Part shown: in pieces, positions 21,286 through 32,177 of the stretch
How positions within the stretch are numbered: position 1 is the first letter of the stretch
Layout of the letters: the number at the start of each line of letters is the position of its first letter
NCBI GenBank assembly: GCA_011037195.1
Contig: JAAEAF010014750.1
Location: 1 to 64,000, forward strand
Reading direction: 5' to 3'
Source: Triatoma infestans
Taxonomy: Eukaryota > Arthropoda > Insecta > Hemiptera > Reduviidae
Length of the DNA stretch: 64,000 nt
The notes under the pieces: model-generated
What the model saw: only the letters and a program-made list of their open reading frames with translations
Database searches by the model: none
What the model was told of the DNA's origin: nothing
Made by a program: the position numbers and the translations under genes

Positions 21286-22235
21286 AGAAAATCTGGTGTG
21301 AAACACGCGCACAACTTTCTCATACTCCAGTTCTTAAAATTATAATTGACAAATTTCATTGTCAGTGTATCAAATTTAATGAAATTCATCGAAAACTGTT
21401 CAGTAAAAGCGCACTTCCGGTTTACTAATTTTTTTTAAACTCGGAATTTTGGCCATCTTTTTATTTCTAATTAATTTTGTTTGGATGATAAAATTGTATA
21501 ATCCAACTTTGATAGCACTTAAGAGTAAAACATAACCTAATCCCTCCTCTAGTAGTGCCCTTAAATCAATTTTCCCAAAGAAATGTTTTAAATAAAAGTG
21601 GTACATCTTTGTTTGTGAAGTTTATATAGAAAGTTTCAAGAAAATTGTCGAAGCCATTTTTGAGAAAATTGCGAAAAAGTGAAAAAAAAATCATTTAGTA
21701 AAGTGGTAAAGTAAACGCACTCCCAGTCATCCAATTTTTTTCAAACTCGGAATTTCAACAACATATTTAATTCTAATTAAAGTTATTTAGATGGCAGAAT
21801 TGTATAATAGCATTAGAAATAGCACTTTAGAGGAAACCCTTAAGTGAATTTTACCAGAGAAATGTTTCATGTAAAAGTTGTAGCTCTTTGCGTGTTAGTT
21901 TATATACCAAGTTTAAAGAGAATCGTCGGAGCCATATTTGAGGAAAACGCAAAAAATTAGAAAAAGCAACTTGCAAAGTGGTACTTCCGATTGAGGAATT
22001 TTGTCAGATCCCATGGTGATACTTAAACGTAATATCAAGCTTCAATTTTCTACAGTTTTTCGTTTTTGAGATATGCTGTTTCTCATACATACACACACAC
22101 ACGGACAGACCATTTTCTGAAAACCACTTTTTTGGACTCATGGGACCTCAAAACGGATATTTTTGCGGTGAAAACTCCAAAAATTTGACACGATTACAAT
22201 ACTTCCTCTTACTAGGGGAATAGGAGAAAGTAAAA
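21286..22235 (-). repeat. RepA copy 3, reverse
   Basis: Starts with AAATCTGGTGTGAAACACGC and ends with ACTTCCTCTTACTAGGGG...AGAAAGTA at 22201-22232. Two to three ~290-bp subrepeats are visible by their CCGGAAG-type and AAAATGGCT-type blocks in reverse. The (AC) tract near 22088 is short, so the microsatellite length varies between copies. Confidence 0.85.
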
Positions 22236-22424
22236 ATAAAACGAATATTAAACTAAAGCATGATGCAAGCACCTCTTATTAAATTTCCTTTTACTTTTAG
22301 CAACTCAATTCTTCCTGCTGTTTGAATGATAAATAAAAAGCGAATACATTCTGACTTTCCACTGATATCCAAACAAATCACAATCTGTAACTTTAATAAA
22401 TCAAAAGGAGAATTAGCGTATCTC

Positions 22425-22600
22425 CCCTGTTCCGACCAGAGGGCCTGACCCTAATTTCCTCACAACCTAAGCAATTTATCATAAGCTGGATGTTTTTTTT
22501 TTCCTAGGATTCACAAACTCTACTAAAGGAGGTCTGCCATAAGCCTTATTAGTTAGAAGAGTCTCCTCAAACCGCAAGGCCCAGTAAAGTGATAGATCTT
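22425..22600 (-). pseudogene. LINE-H zinc-knuckle scrap
   Basis: Matches 41580-41780 on the same strand: CCTAATTTCCTCA, GGATG, ACAGATT-like sequence and AGTCTCCTCAAACC. This is the region coding the C-terminal knuckle of LINE-H. No continuous frame remains. Confidence 0.55.
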
Positions 22601-22689
22601 CCCTGAATAGTTATTATACGAATAGAGTTTCTGATTAGATGGTATAAATTTTAAAGAAACCTACTCGTCATCTTTATCAAGAAAAACTA

Positions 22690-22722
<33 letters not shown>

Positions 22723-23720
22723 ATCAATCAATCAGTCAATACATCGATCTCAATTTCACTCATATCTAGAGCTCGTATGTTTCATTTGAATATTTTTCCT
22801 GAAGAATTTATTTAAAGAGTCTGATATTATCTCACCTGTACACTGCCATTTTATATTTCGTCCTATCACTATATAAATTAGTGGCAGGTACACTTTAATA
22901 AAATTCTATATTTTTAGGAAATTTAAGAATTATAACTGCAAAAAATTGTAGTAGAAGAAAATTGTGTCGTGCAATATAACAGGTTTTTATTTACTGGAAT
23001 GCACGTATGGGAAGGATGGCAGAAAAGTTTCTCTCTAATGCTTTAAGAAAAAATAAAAAGCTTCATTTTAATGAAATAATTTGAATAAAAAAAAAATAGA
23101 ATGTTATGTAAATAATAATTTCTTTATACCCGGATACTCCCTATAGAATCTAATTTAGTATGACCTATTTCTACCAGAAATCAATAACATCTGTGTATGA
23201 AAAAAAAAAACTGTTATCCATCACTAATGAAAATTGTGTTTTAATATTATTCAAATTGGAACAAATAAATTTCAAGAAATAAACAATAATTATTAATAAT
23301 CTTCAAGGAAAATGAAAATAAAATGAAAACAGGAAAAAAGAAAATTGAAAGGAATTGTATATTTTTGCAATAAATCTGTATAGTACAATAGAATTGCTTT
23401 ATTTTCCTGTTAGAAACAGTTTCTCCTAGTAGTAGATTAAACCATGAAGTTAAACTAAAGAAACTGTTCACTTATAGTTGAAAAAAATAAAAAATAAAAG
23501 AAGAGAAAAGTTTATAAATAACTATAGATAATGGCAAAACAATACGAGTTTAGATTTCTTAAAACAATCCTGGACGGGAGAAATTGAACTATGGAAAACT
23601 TTTCACCTTAGCTTTTGTATTTACTAAAATACAAGGGGTTAATTACTATGGGAATTTTGCTTGAAAGTTACTCTTGAGATTTTCACCTTATCTAGCAAAT
23701 CACAATCTTGTTTATCCATA
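22601..23720. other. AT-rich interval with A runs
   Basis: An A run at 22687-22713 follows RepA-like bases (GTGATAGATCTTCCC) near 22590. The rest is AT-rich with no recognised feature. Confidence 0.4.
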
Positions 23721-23733
23721 AGAATACATTAAC

Positions 23734-24165
23734 AAACTGTCAGAGAAAATCTCGCAAATTTTCAGACGCTCTAAATATCATTTTAGCCCACAAATGCACT
23801 AATATTATTAACAAGTTATGTAGCAAACTTAAGACCCTACGCCCAACAAATTACAATCAGACCTCGTTTACAAGATAGACTGTACACAATGTTCAGCTGT
23901 TTATGTTGGTCAAACTACACAATACTTGAAAAATAGAATGTACCAACAATGAATACGTCTGCAAATATAAAAATGACAAAGACAACATTACTGCACTGAT
24001 GAAACATTTTAGGGAAAAAAATCATAAATTTGATTTTTCCAAAACAAAAATACTAGCAAAAGAAACTAACAGGAATAAAAGGAGAAATATATTAGAAATG
24101 ATTTATATCAAATGAAATAAATTTTTTCGTAATGATACTATGAATTTGTTCACGTTATATAGCGG
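23734..24165 (+). pseudogene. Penelope-like element RT-endonuclease C-terminus relic, copy 2
   Basis: Readable pieces in order across three frames: KLSEKISQIFRRSKYHFSP; NKLCSKLKTLRPTNYN; VYKIDCTQCSAVYVGQTTQY followed by LKNRM; and NITALMKHFREKNHKFDFSK, then KILAKETNRNKRRNILEMI and FRNDTMNLFTLY. C..C...(V)YVGQT...L..R is the start of the PLE GIY-YIG domain, and H.FDF....(I)L..E.N...R...EMI is its typical tail. Frameshifts and a stop after QQ make it a pseudogene. Confidence 0.82.
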
Positions 24166-24376
24166 TTTTTTTTTCAAAACATGACCTTCTAGAATTCCCA
24201 TTCACCTACACCACCCCTAAAAATTTCCTCAAATCCCTTTCACTTGCCTATTCAACTCACTTTCATTTCTGTAGATAATTTAAAACAAGATACTAAGTAG
24301 CTTTTAACTATATAACAAATGTGTATGTTCAAAATTCATTCTCCACATCTTCACGACTATGTAAGTTTAATATTAT

Positions 24377-25394
24377 TACTTTCTCTTACTCCTAGTAAGA
24401 GGAAGTATTGTAATCGTGTCAAATTTGCGATATCGAGTTTTCACCGAAATATCCGTTTTGAGGTCCCCTGAGTCCAAAAAGTGGTTTTTAGCAAATGGTC
24501 TGTGTGTGTGTGTGTGTCCGTGTGAGTGTGTGCGTGTGTATGTATGTATGTGAACAGCATAGCTCAAAAACGAAAAATCGTAGAAAGTTGAAATTTGATA
24601 TTCCGTTTAGGGGTCACCATGGGATATGACTGTACGTTATCTGTCAAAATTTCTCAACCGGAAGTACCACTTTACTAGTTGGATTTTTTACTTTTTTGCA
24701 TTTTCTCAAAAATGGCTCCGACGATTTTCTTTAAACGTCAAACATCAACCACACATACAATGAGCTACAACTTTTATTTGAAACATTTCTCCGAGAAAAT
24801 GCATTGAAGGGCACTTTTGGGGGAGGGGTGGGGTTAGGTTTCCATCTAAAGTGCTATTTCAGTTTATAGACAATTCTGTCATCTAAATAATGTTAATTAG
24901 AATTAAATATGTTGTTGAAATTCCGAGTTTGAAAAAAATCGGATAACCGGAAGTGCGTTTACTTTACCACTTTACTAAATGATTTATTCACTTTTTCGCA
25001 ATTTTCTCAAAAATGGCTCCGACGATTTTTTTGGAACTTCCTATATAAACTAAACATGCAAAGATCTACAACTTTTATCTAAAACATTTATCTGGGAAAA
25101 TTCTTTTAAGGGCATTTTTAGGGGAGGGGTGGGGTTAGATTTTCATCAAAGTGCTATCCTAGTTGATTATACAATTCTATCATCCAACCATAATTAGTTA
25201 GAAATAAATAGATGGCTGAAATTCCGAGTTTCAAGAAAATTAGTAAACCGGAAGTGCGCTTTTACTGAACAGTTTTTTCAGTTTTCGACGAATTTCATTA
25301 AATTTGGTACACAAACTATAAAATTTGTTAATTATCATTTTGAGAACTGGAGTAAGAGAAAGTTGTGTGAGTGTTTCACACCAGATTTTTTTTT
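24377..25394 (+). repeat. RepA copy 4, the most complete copy
   Basis: Starts TACTTTCTCTTACTCC and AGTAAGAGGAAGTA (near-palindromic hairpin), then the TG tract at 24500-24517. ACCGG-type block starts recur at 24657, 24946 and 25247, so the internal period is 289 and 301 bases. It ends GGAGTAAGAGAAAGTTGTGT, the GTGTGA...TCACAC hairpin and CAGATTTTTTTT. Total 1018 bp. No protein is encoded. Confidence 0.9.
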
Positions 25395-26460
25395 AAATAT
25401 TTTTTTGTTTTTATTATTATTATTCTGCATTTATAGTATTATTAATGCATTGTGACCCTCATTGTATTTTTTTTTTTTTTTTTTTTTTTAGATTGAAGCC
25501 TTGTTAAAGACAGGAAACTCTGACGAAACGTTGGCATAATTGAATGTTTCTTTCTTGACCGATCCTCACTAAATTTCTTCATAACTCAATTTATCAACGG
25601 TCAACAAATTCTTTTATATTTATCCATAAGGTTCATTTGTTAAATTTATTTATTACGTATATAAAATATATATTTTTTTTCTTGGAGAGATATTATTTAT
25701 TTATTTATTGTAATTAAGTAGAACTTAAACATTATAATGATTAGCACTGTAAGGATGAATATCCTAAAATGAATTCCTACAACTAGAACATTCTAACTTG
25801 TTTTTTGTTTCCCCTACGCCATGACTATTTTTCCTAGCCATTCTACTTCGTGCGACCCAGTATAAATAGTTACGCTAGCGATTGATGTGGTTCGTTTAGT
25901 TAGATAACCTGGAGGCACATGAGTACAATCTCAACCCCCCCCAGAATATCCTAAAATAATTTTCTTGGAAACTAATTCAAATAAAAGTGATAGATCTTCC
26001 CTCAATAGTAATCCAAGAAGATAGTATATAAGTATTTTAAAGACACCTGCTCCTTATCTTTATCAAGAAAATTGTGAAAAACTAAAAAAAAAAAAAAAAT
26101 ACTCAACAAAATACATCGTTCTCTATTTTCATTTTGACTAAGGCAATGTTTGTTATTATAGGTAAACATAACACAGACATAAATTGAATGTGCCTATTTA
26201 TATTGACGTATTGTATATTTATTCAACAAACCTATTCTGTTCTATTCCATGTGTGTTGTGTGTGTGTGTGTGTGTGTGTGTTTAATAAAAAAAAATTGAT
26301 GGAGTAATTTTTAAGAAAATCACACAAAATATCTTTGTAATTGTATCTTAATAATCTAATATTTTATACGAATTATGTCATATTTCCACCTCCATCACTA
26401 AATTATAACCAATTAAAAATGGCTGAATAATTATGTTATAACTTAATAAACTGAAAAAAC
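25395..26460. other. AT-rich interval with T run and RepA-like scraps
   Basis: A 20-plus base T run lies at 25468-25489. CTCTGACGAAACGTTGGC at 25528 resembles the hammerhead-like core with stem II deleted. RepA-like AAAAGTGATAGATCTTCCC occurs near 25983. A TG microsatellite lies at 26251-26281. Confidence 0.45.
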
Positions 26461-26614
26461 ACTTTGAGTTTCCGGTTTTGAAAGTGATTTGCTAAAAACC
26501 GACGTTTGATTGTTATTGCAATGGACCTCTTCAGTGTCGTTATACCTTGAAATTCAATAAAGTAATGAATGTGGTATTTTATCCGTCGTAGCATGCATAT
26601 TGATTATGATTTTA

Positions 26615-26654
26615 TTACTGACCGGTTTTGGATTTTCATCCATCGTCAGAGCAA
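26615..26654 (-). ncRNA. Hammerhead-like motif, family 2 arm 1
   Basis: On the minus strand: stem I UUGCU pairs AGUAA with one G-U wobble; CUGACGA, U, stem II GGAU-GAAA-AUCC, then AAAAC (G12 changed to A), stem III ACC/GGU, C. The G12 change would be expected to abolish activity. Confidence 0.4.
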
Positions 26655-27221
26655 ATTCACCAAGTTTGTGTAGATAGTTCGGGAGAGAGTTGTTGATACA
26701 GCCAACAAGTGTGAGTCAACAGACACATTACGCTGAAGTTGTAATAGCAAGAGAGAATTACATCGCAAGAGAGAGCAGACCGACGAGAGAATTAAGAGAG
26801 AGAGAAAGACCCTCTCTGATACTCTCTGACTTAAGCAGGCTAGAGTGGGAGAACCTGTATATAAGCCAGTGAGAATCTATCTATCTATATCTACCTATCA
26901 GATTCAACCATACCATATTATATCAGTGTCTTCATATCTCGTCTAATAAATCAACCTAATTTCTCTCCTCATCAACTCCGATATGAAGACACTGATATAA
27001 TATAGCTATAAGTTTACACTAACTGCACTGGACTTGTAATGGATTTTATAGAATAAAAGGTGAGAGTAGAGATATGACACGATGCGATGTATGGTTGAAT
27101 CTGATAGATAGATATATCTAAATAGATGTTGTTAGGTAGATTCTCACTGGCTTATATACAGGTTCTCCCACTCTAGCCTGCTTAAGTCAGAGAGTGGACT
27201 CTCTACACGAACTTGGTGAAT

Positions 27222-27261
27222 TTGCTCTGACGATGGATGAAAATCCGAAACCGGTCAGGAA
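27222..27261 (+). ncRNA. Hammerhead-like motif, family 2 arm 2
   Basis: UUGCU (27222-27226), CUGACGA, U, GGAU-GAAA-AUCC, GAAA, ACC/GGU, C, then AGGAA. The core is intact but stem I has one G-G mismatch. Confidence 0.42.
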
Positions 27262-27479
27262 CAAAAACAAAATCAATATGCATAACAGATGTTATCCAGC
27301 ATTGTGGACCCACCCACATTTTCAACAAAGCAATGAATGCCTGGAGCGAGGTCTTCTCTACCAAGATTCCATTGCTTTTTTTTTTTGGCTTTCAAGGTGT
27401 AACTACCCTGAAGTGACTCATTGCAATTCAGTCAGTTTTTAGCAAACCCCGGAAACCCGTGTTTTTTCATGAATGTGGC

Positions 27480-28520
27480 CGCAGAAACCTAAAACATCAT
27501 TTAATAAACACAATTTCCGTGTCTGAAAACTGGCTTTCTCTTTCTGATTAAATTAAAATATTTATAAAAGTCTATTTTCTATGTCAATTTAAATTTAGAC
27601 ATGATTTGTTATGGCCAAATTTATTAATTATTAAATTAATGCGATTGTGTCTGCTTCAAAACGCACATTCGAAACGCTTCTGTGTACGTATAAATGTGAA
27701 AAGATTCTGAATTTGTAAGTTTCAATTATGATTCAACACTAACACTAACGAACTGCTGCTGAAAAATGGTCACGCACTGAATCCGGGGTAAAAATAGATA
27801 AATAAAAGAGGTGAGGAAATTGCATTAATTCGTAATCTGTCATTCCATTTGATTAATTTATAAAAGGCTTGATTAGTCTTTTATTTTTAACGATTCGTTT
27901 AAACGGCTGTCGTGTATTTCATCGATTTGTTTTTTCATTTTAATTAATAATTTAATTTTCAGATTTAATTGAATATTTTATTCTGATTTTTCCAATATCC
28001 AGAAATTATTGTATATTTTAATAAAAAATTTCATTAAAATATATTTTCATATTTATTTAATTTCTCTATTCAAGTGAGAAAGGAATTATTCCTTTCTATT
28101 GTAAGTCAAATTTTCGAAATTTTCAAATTTTTGAATTCTCTTTAGCACGAAAAATTAAAAAATCCCAATTTTCAATTATTGTCGTACTAATGCTAAAATG
28201 ATAATCATTTTATCTATGCTAAAAAAATTATTTACGATCTAATTTTAAAATGATTAAATTTAATCAGAATTATATATTTAGATTTAGTTAAATATTTCTC
28301 ATCTCAACATCCATAACAATTGTAAAAGGATTTATTATAATTGTAAAAGTTCAGAACAATATAAATTATGTTTATTGTTCTTAATTAACTTAAACCAAAT
28401 GGATATATTAGAGTTATATATATTTTTGTTATTAGGACATTTATATGATAAATGTTCATAATTAATTATACGTAATTAACTTACTATTATCCTACCACTT
28501 GGCTTTTGACCTAGTTGTTC
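27480..28520. other. AT-rich interval, nothing recognised
   Basis: No open frame of note and no known repeat end. Confidence 0.45.
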
Positions 28521-28524
28521 TAAC

Positions 28525-28697
28525 TTATAATTATAGTTTTTTGGGGGGATTTAGTCGGTGAAGAAAATTTCTTGTTTTGCCGACGTTTCGATATTAGTCA
28601 TTTTCCTGAAGAAGAACCCAACCATGATTTTTCCGTCGACAAACCAAGAATTTTTCTTCACTACCCTCAACCCCCCCCAAAAAAACTATAATTATAG
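28525..28697. repeat. Palindromic foldback of about 173 bp
   Basis: The left arm contains TATAATTATAGTTTTTTGGG and GGTGAAGAAAATTTCTTG. The right arm is its inverse with a few mismatches and small indels. The centre reads GACGTTTCGATATTAGTCAT, like the GAAACGUC part of the hammerhead-like families. Probably a mini foldback of the same broad type. Confidence 0.6.
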
Positions 28698-28883
28698 ACT
28701 TATTATTATTGTTACATCGCAACTAGGCTCCAAGATAAAAATGAATTCAAATCATTTTTAGGCTTAATAATGAGTATCCATAAACTACTGCAAGTTATAT
28801 CAACCGTCCACAATTTATTGAGAAAGAACAATAAGTGAATTTAGAACAGAAATTGTGAAAAAGCATTTGTAAGCGCTAAGGAG

Positions 28884-29489
28884 TGTGCTTCTAGTCTGGG
28901 TACAAGGATCACATGGGAATTTTTTGGAATGAGGAAGTGGATAGGTTTGCCAAATTAGGCGCCTCCCTCCCTTTCATTGGTCCCGAGCCTGCTGTTAGCG
29001 TGTCCTCTGGCACATGTCTGTCAGGCTTCCAATCATGGACAGTTTCACAGCATTCACCCTTATGGATGAGCTCAGTTAGTTATTAGTGAGACTTTCACGA
29101 AGCTCTCTCAGGCATCTGGTTGAATCCCTTACTGGGTATTGTGGTTTTGAGGAGACATCTCTACGTAATGGGGCTCATGTTGGATCTATTTTGTAGAGTC
29201 GGTGAAACAGAGGAAGAAACATCCAACCATCTTATGACAGATTGTCTGGCTTGTGAGGAAATTAGGTTCAGGACCTTTGGTCGGAAAAAGATGTCTGTGG
29301 AAAAGCTTAGGCTATTACCCTTTAAGGTTAATGTCCGATTTGTTCGGGCTGAGATGAATCTTAAATGGATTAGACCCGGGTCAGGATATTTGTTCTACAC
29401 CCGGTTTGTTTTTGTTTTTCTTGGGGTAGCTATATGGGTCCAGTGAGGCTTTGGATAGCGTATGGACTTTCCCCATAGACAAATAATAA
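28884..29489 (+). mobile_element. LINE-H, 5'-truncated copy with 14-bp TSD
   Basis: Flanked by exact direct repeats TAAGCGCTAAGGAG at 28870-28883 and 29490-29503. The insert encodes the end of RNase H and the knuckle region and finishes in an AATAAT tail. This is a clean example of a truncated, target-primed LINE insertion. Confidence 0.9.
28900..29390 (+). pseudogene. LINE-H RNase H end and zinc knuckle
   Basis: Across frames: W.QGSHGNF.E with E.(V)DRFAKLGASLPFIGPEP (the last RNase H Asp region), then GIVVLRRHLYVMGLMLDLFC and VGETEEETSNHLMTDC, a knuckle with the second Cys unclear. The RNase H part needs a frameshift near 28930. Confidence 0.7.
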
Positions 29490-29559
29490 TAAGCGCTAAG
29501 GAGACAATTGCTTCAGATGTACAAACATAGCGCGGATCTGCGTCGCATGACCAATCACA

Positions 29560-29835
29560 GGAACTTAAACATGGTATTCCGTAACTGACATACCCACCAC
29601 AACTGACACGAACATTTCGGGCAAAGATTTCATCAACCGAAATTGCGATTTTACTGAATTTTGTTTTTCAGTTTTTCGTGATTTTTTTCGAAATCGGCTT
29701 CACCGTTTTTTTTTTTCAACTTCGTGTACTATCTAAACTAACTAAAGGTCCCTCTCCCTTTTATTTATGAGATTTTTTCAGGAAAATTGATTCTTGGGAT
29801 ATCTGGGGGGGGGGGAACAACAACGTTAAGCTTTA
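29560..29835. repeat. Old RepA-type sequence
   Basis: Diverged subrepeat words such as ATCAACCGAAATTGCGATTT, TTTTACTGAA and GGAAAATTGATT with a G run. Continues after the LINE at 31090-31583, where the RepA hairpin end GTGTGAGTGTTTCACACC is well preserved. Confidence 0.5.
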
Positions 29836-29844
29836 CCTCCGTTG

Positions 29845-30990
29845 TTACAGCACGGTTCTCGAATGGATGTTAGGTCTGAAGCTGCGATCTATTTTAAGAC
29901 AAGGAGATCACTTAGCAATATCTCTTGGTGAGTGGACCACTGTTTTCCAGGCTGAGGTTGATGCTATCCTTTGCTGTATTTTGGCTGACGGGTGTGTAGC
30001 ACTAATTTAAAAGGTGTTTGTATCTGCTCGGATAGTCAAGCAGTGCTGAAGCGCTGATTTGTCTTCACTTCCAGATTGATACTAAAATGTTTAGAAGACC
30101 GGAAGAGCATTCTTTATTGAAGGATATATTATTTCTAGTGCTGTGTACCAGGTCATATGGAAATTTTTGGGAATGAGGAGGTGGATAGATTTGCCAAATT
30201 AGGCTCCTGTCTCCCGTTCATTGGTCATGAGCCTTGGTGTTGGTTTTGCATGTTAATTATTGTGCAATCGATGGGCACATTGCTGTAACTATTCCAATGT
30301 CCGTGTCTTTAGACACATGTCTGTCAAGCTTCCAGTCATGGATATTTTAACAGCATTCATCTCTATAGATGAGCTAAGCTGGTAGTTGGCAGTCTAAAAA
30401 TGCCCACTAGGGGATCCGGACAGGGCTATTAGTGGGATGTTGCCGTGTCTTTCAAGAACCTTTCTGAGGCACTTGGTTAGATCTCTTACTGGGCATTGTG
30501 GATTAAAGAGACATCTCTACGTGCTGGAGTCCTTTAGTAGAGTTTGTAAAACAGAAGAAGAAACACACATCCATTTTATGTCAAATGGGATGCGGAATGA
30601 AGCGTCCAAGATTGTTCTCATGTGCCCGTAGATATCCAACTAAACGAACAACATCAGTCGTCAGCGTAGCGCAGAATGGCTGAATAGCCTAAATTATGGC
30701 GTAGGAAAATAAAATCTAATGTCAGATTCTTTGGGTTGTGGGGAAATTATGATTATCTTTGGTCGGAATAAAATGTCTGTGGAAAAGCTTACGCTATTAC
30801 CATTTAAGATTATTCTCCGATTTGGTACAGACTGTGGTGAATCTTAGGTGGATTAGATCCGGATCTGGATTTTTTTGTTCTATACCCAGTTTGTTGTTGT
30901 TTTTCTTGGGGGAGCTATATAGCATAGTGGGGGTTATGGATAACATAGGGTTTGGTCCCTCTTCCTTAAATGAATAATCATAATAACATG
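29845..30990 (+). pseudogene. Decayed LINE-H copy
   Basis: Parallel to 28884-29489 and 41575-42291. Readable pieces are TTVFQAEVDAILCC (RNase H Glu), CS(D)SQ-like bases, KFLGMRRWIDLPN and GIVGLKRHLYVLESFSRVCK, TEEETHIHFMS. Stops and shifts are frequent. It ends in TGAATAATCATAATAA. About 130 bases of unrelated sequence sit at 30600-30720. Confidence 0.65.
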
Positions 30991-31089
30991 CGATAACGAT
31001 AACGATATGTGTATCGATAAAAAAAATCACTTTATAGTACAATATTCATTTCTTCCACTTACCTATAGAGTATTGAAATAACCACTGTA

Positions 31090-31583
31090 GAAACATTATT
31101 AAAATTCCAAATTTGAGGGAAAAATCGTCTAATCGGTTGTGCGATTTTACAGAATAGAGATTTTTGAATTGTTTTTTTTTTTTTGGAATTTTCTTGAAAA
31201 AGTCGGCAATGATTCTTCTTTAAACATGGAACCTGATAGCTAACTATGTTAATTCCGGTGATATTTATTTGAAACCATTTTTCCCCTTAAAAATTGCTTT
31301 GGAAAAGTTTTCTAGCGGTATCTGTCATATTACATTTCAAATAATAAATCTTGAGTTTGTACATTGTTTTTAACGCTTTCTTTTGTAACAATAATGAACA
31401 AATACAATATTCTATCTGCGATCTGGGCCAGCCAAACCTCCTTACCACCTTCTACATATTATGTTTGGGCAAATGAATATAAAATTTCAATATTAACAAA
31501 TATTTGTCTTTAACTTTATAATATTGTATTAATTAGAGTAAGAGAAAATTGTGTGAGTGTTTCACACCAGATTTTTTTTTTTT
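31090..31583 (+). repeat. Old RepA end
   Basis: Diverged subrepeat, then GAGTAAGAGAAAATTGTGTG and the terminal hairpin GTGTGAGTGTTTCACACC with CAGA plus a T run at 31570-31583. Confidence 0.65.
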
Positions 31584-31996
31584 TGTTCCAGTATAAAGCC
31601 TGTAGTGTTGTCTGTAAGTAATAAACAATGGCATGAATGACATGTGCAGGTTGCCTATTCAGGAATGGCTTGTATATATCTCTGAGTGATATGCGCCTTT
31701 TATCTTGTACTAGTTTATAATGCCAGTTGTGTCTGTTATGACAGTAAGTCAGAGTATGGTATATGTGGCAAGTCTTGTGGCCTTCACTGGTTTAGTCTTT
31801 TTTTCTAGAAATTAGAGTTATTTTTTAAATTGTTGAGTAGAAGTTTCTTATGACTGTCAAGTTTCTACAATAAATCTTGTTCTACAATAACTATATTTAA
31901 ATAAAAAACTAATCTTCTACTATATAAATTGATGTTTACTAAACAAATTAATCAATTTGAACAAAAAAAAAAAAAAAAAATCTGAAAATAACGGTT
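31584..31996. other. AT-rich interval, nothing recognised
   Basis: No coding or repeat signal beyond an A run at 31963-31980. Confidence 0.45.
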
Positions 31997-32177
31997 ATCT
32001 AGATCAATGATTCTTAACGGCCGCCCCGCCGAAAAATTTCACCAGTCTTCGGAGATTCTTACCTGTCTGCATTAAAGAAAAAAATTCCTTATTCCAAACA
32101 ATATTAATAATAAAATTTGGTGCGATATTTTTTTTTATTTAATGCCATAATTTCAGGATCTGGAATCCATAATTTAT

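Larger units (their letters stand above)
26572..27322. mobile_element. Family 2 PLE-like inverted-repeat element
   Basis: Two long arms, 26600-26940 and 26985-27300, are inverted copies sharing CTTAAGCAGGCTAGAGTGGG, CTGTATATAAGCCAGTGAGA (a TATA-type promoter) and CAGATTCAACCATAC. Arm 1 has about 130 extra bases. Imperfect 17-bp direct repeats CAA(T/C)AAAG(T/C)AATGAATG flank it at 26555-26571 and 27323-27339. Each arm carries a hammerhead-like motif. Inverted pseudo-LTRs with a promoter and ribozyme motif fit Penelope-like elements; no protein remains inside. Confidence 0.7.

Noticed and set aside
23247..23471. Membrane protein gene
   Set aside because: The frame is Phe/Leu-rich only because the opposite strand is A-rich; no homologous motif or second exon was seen.
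26690..26872. Small protein gene rich in Arg and Glu
   Set aside because: The frame lies inside one arm of an inverted-repeat element and is absent from the opposite arm; low-complexity GAGAGA sequence produces the charged residues.
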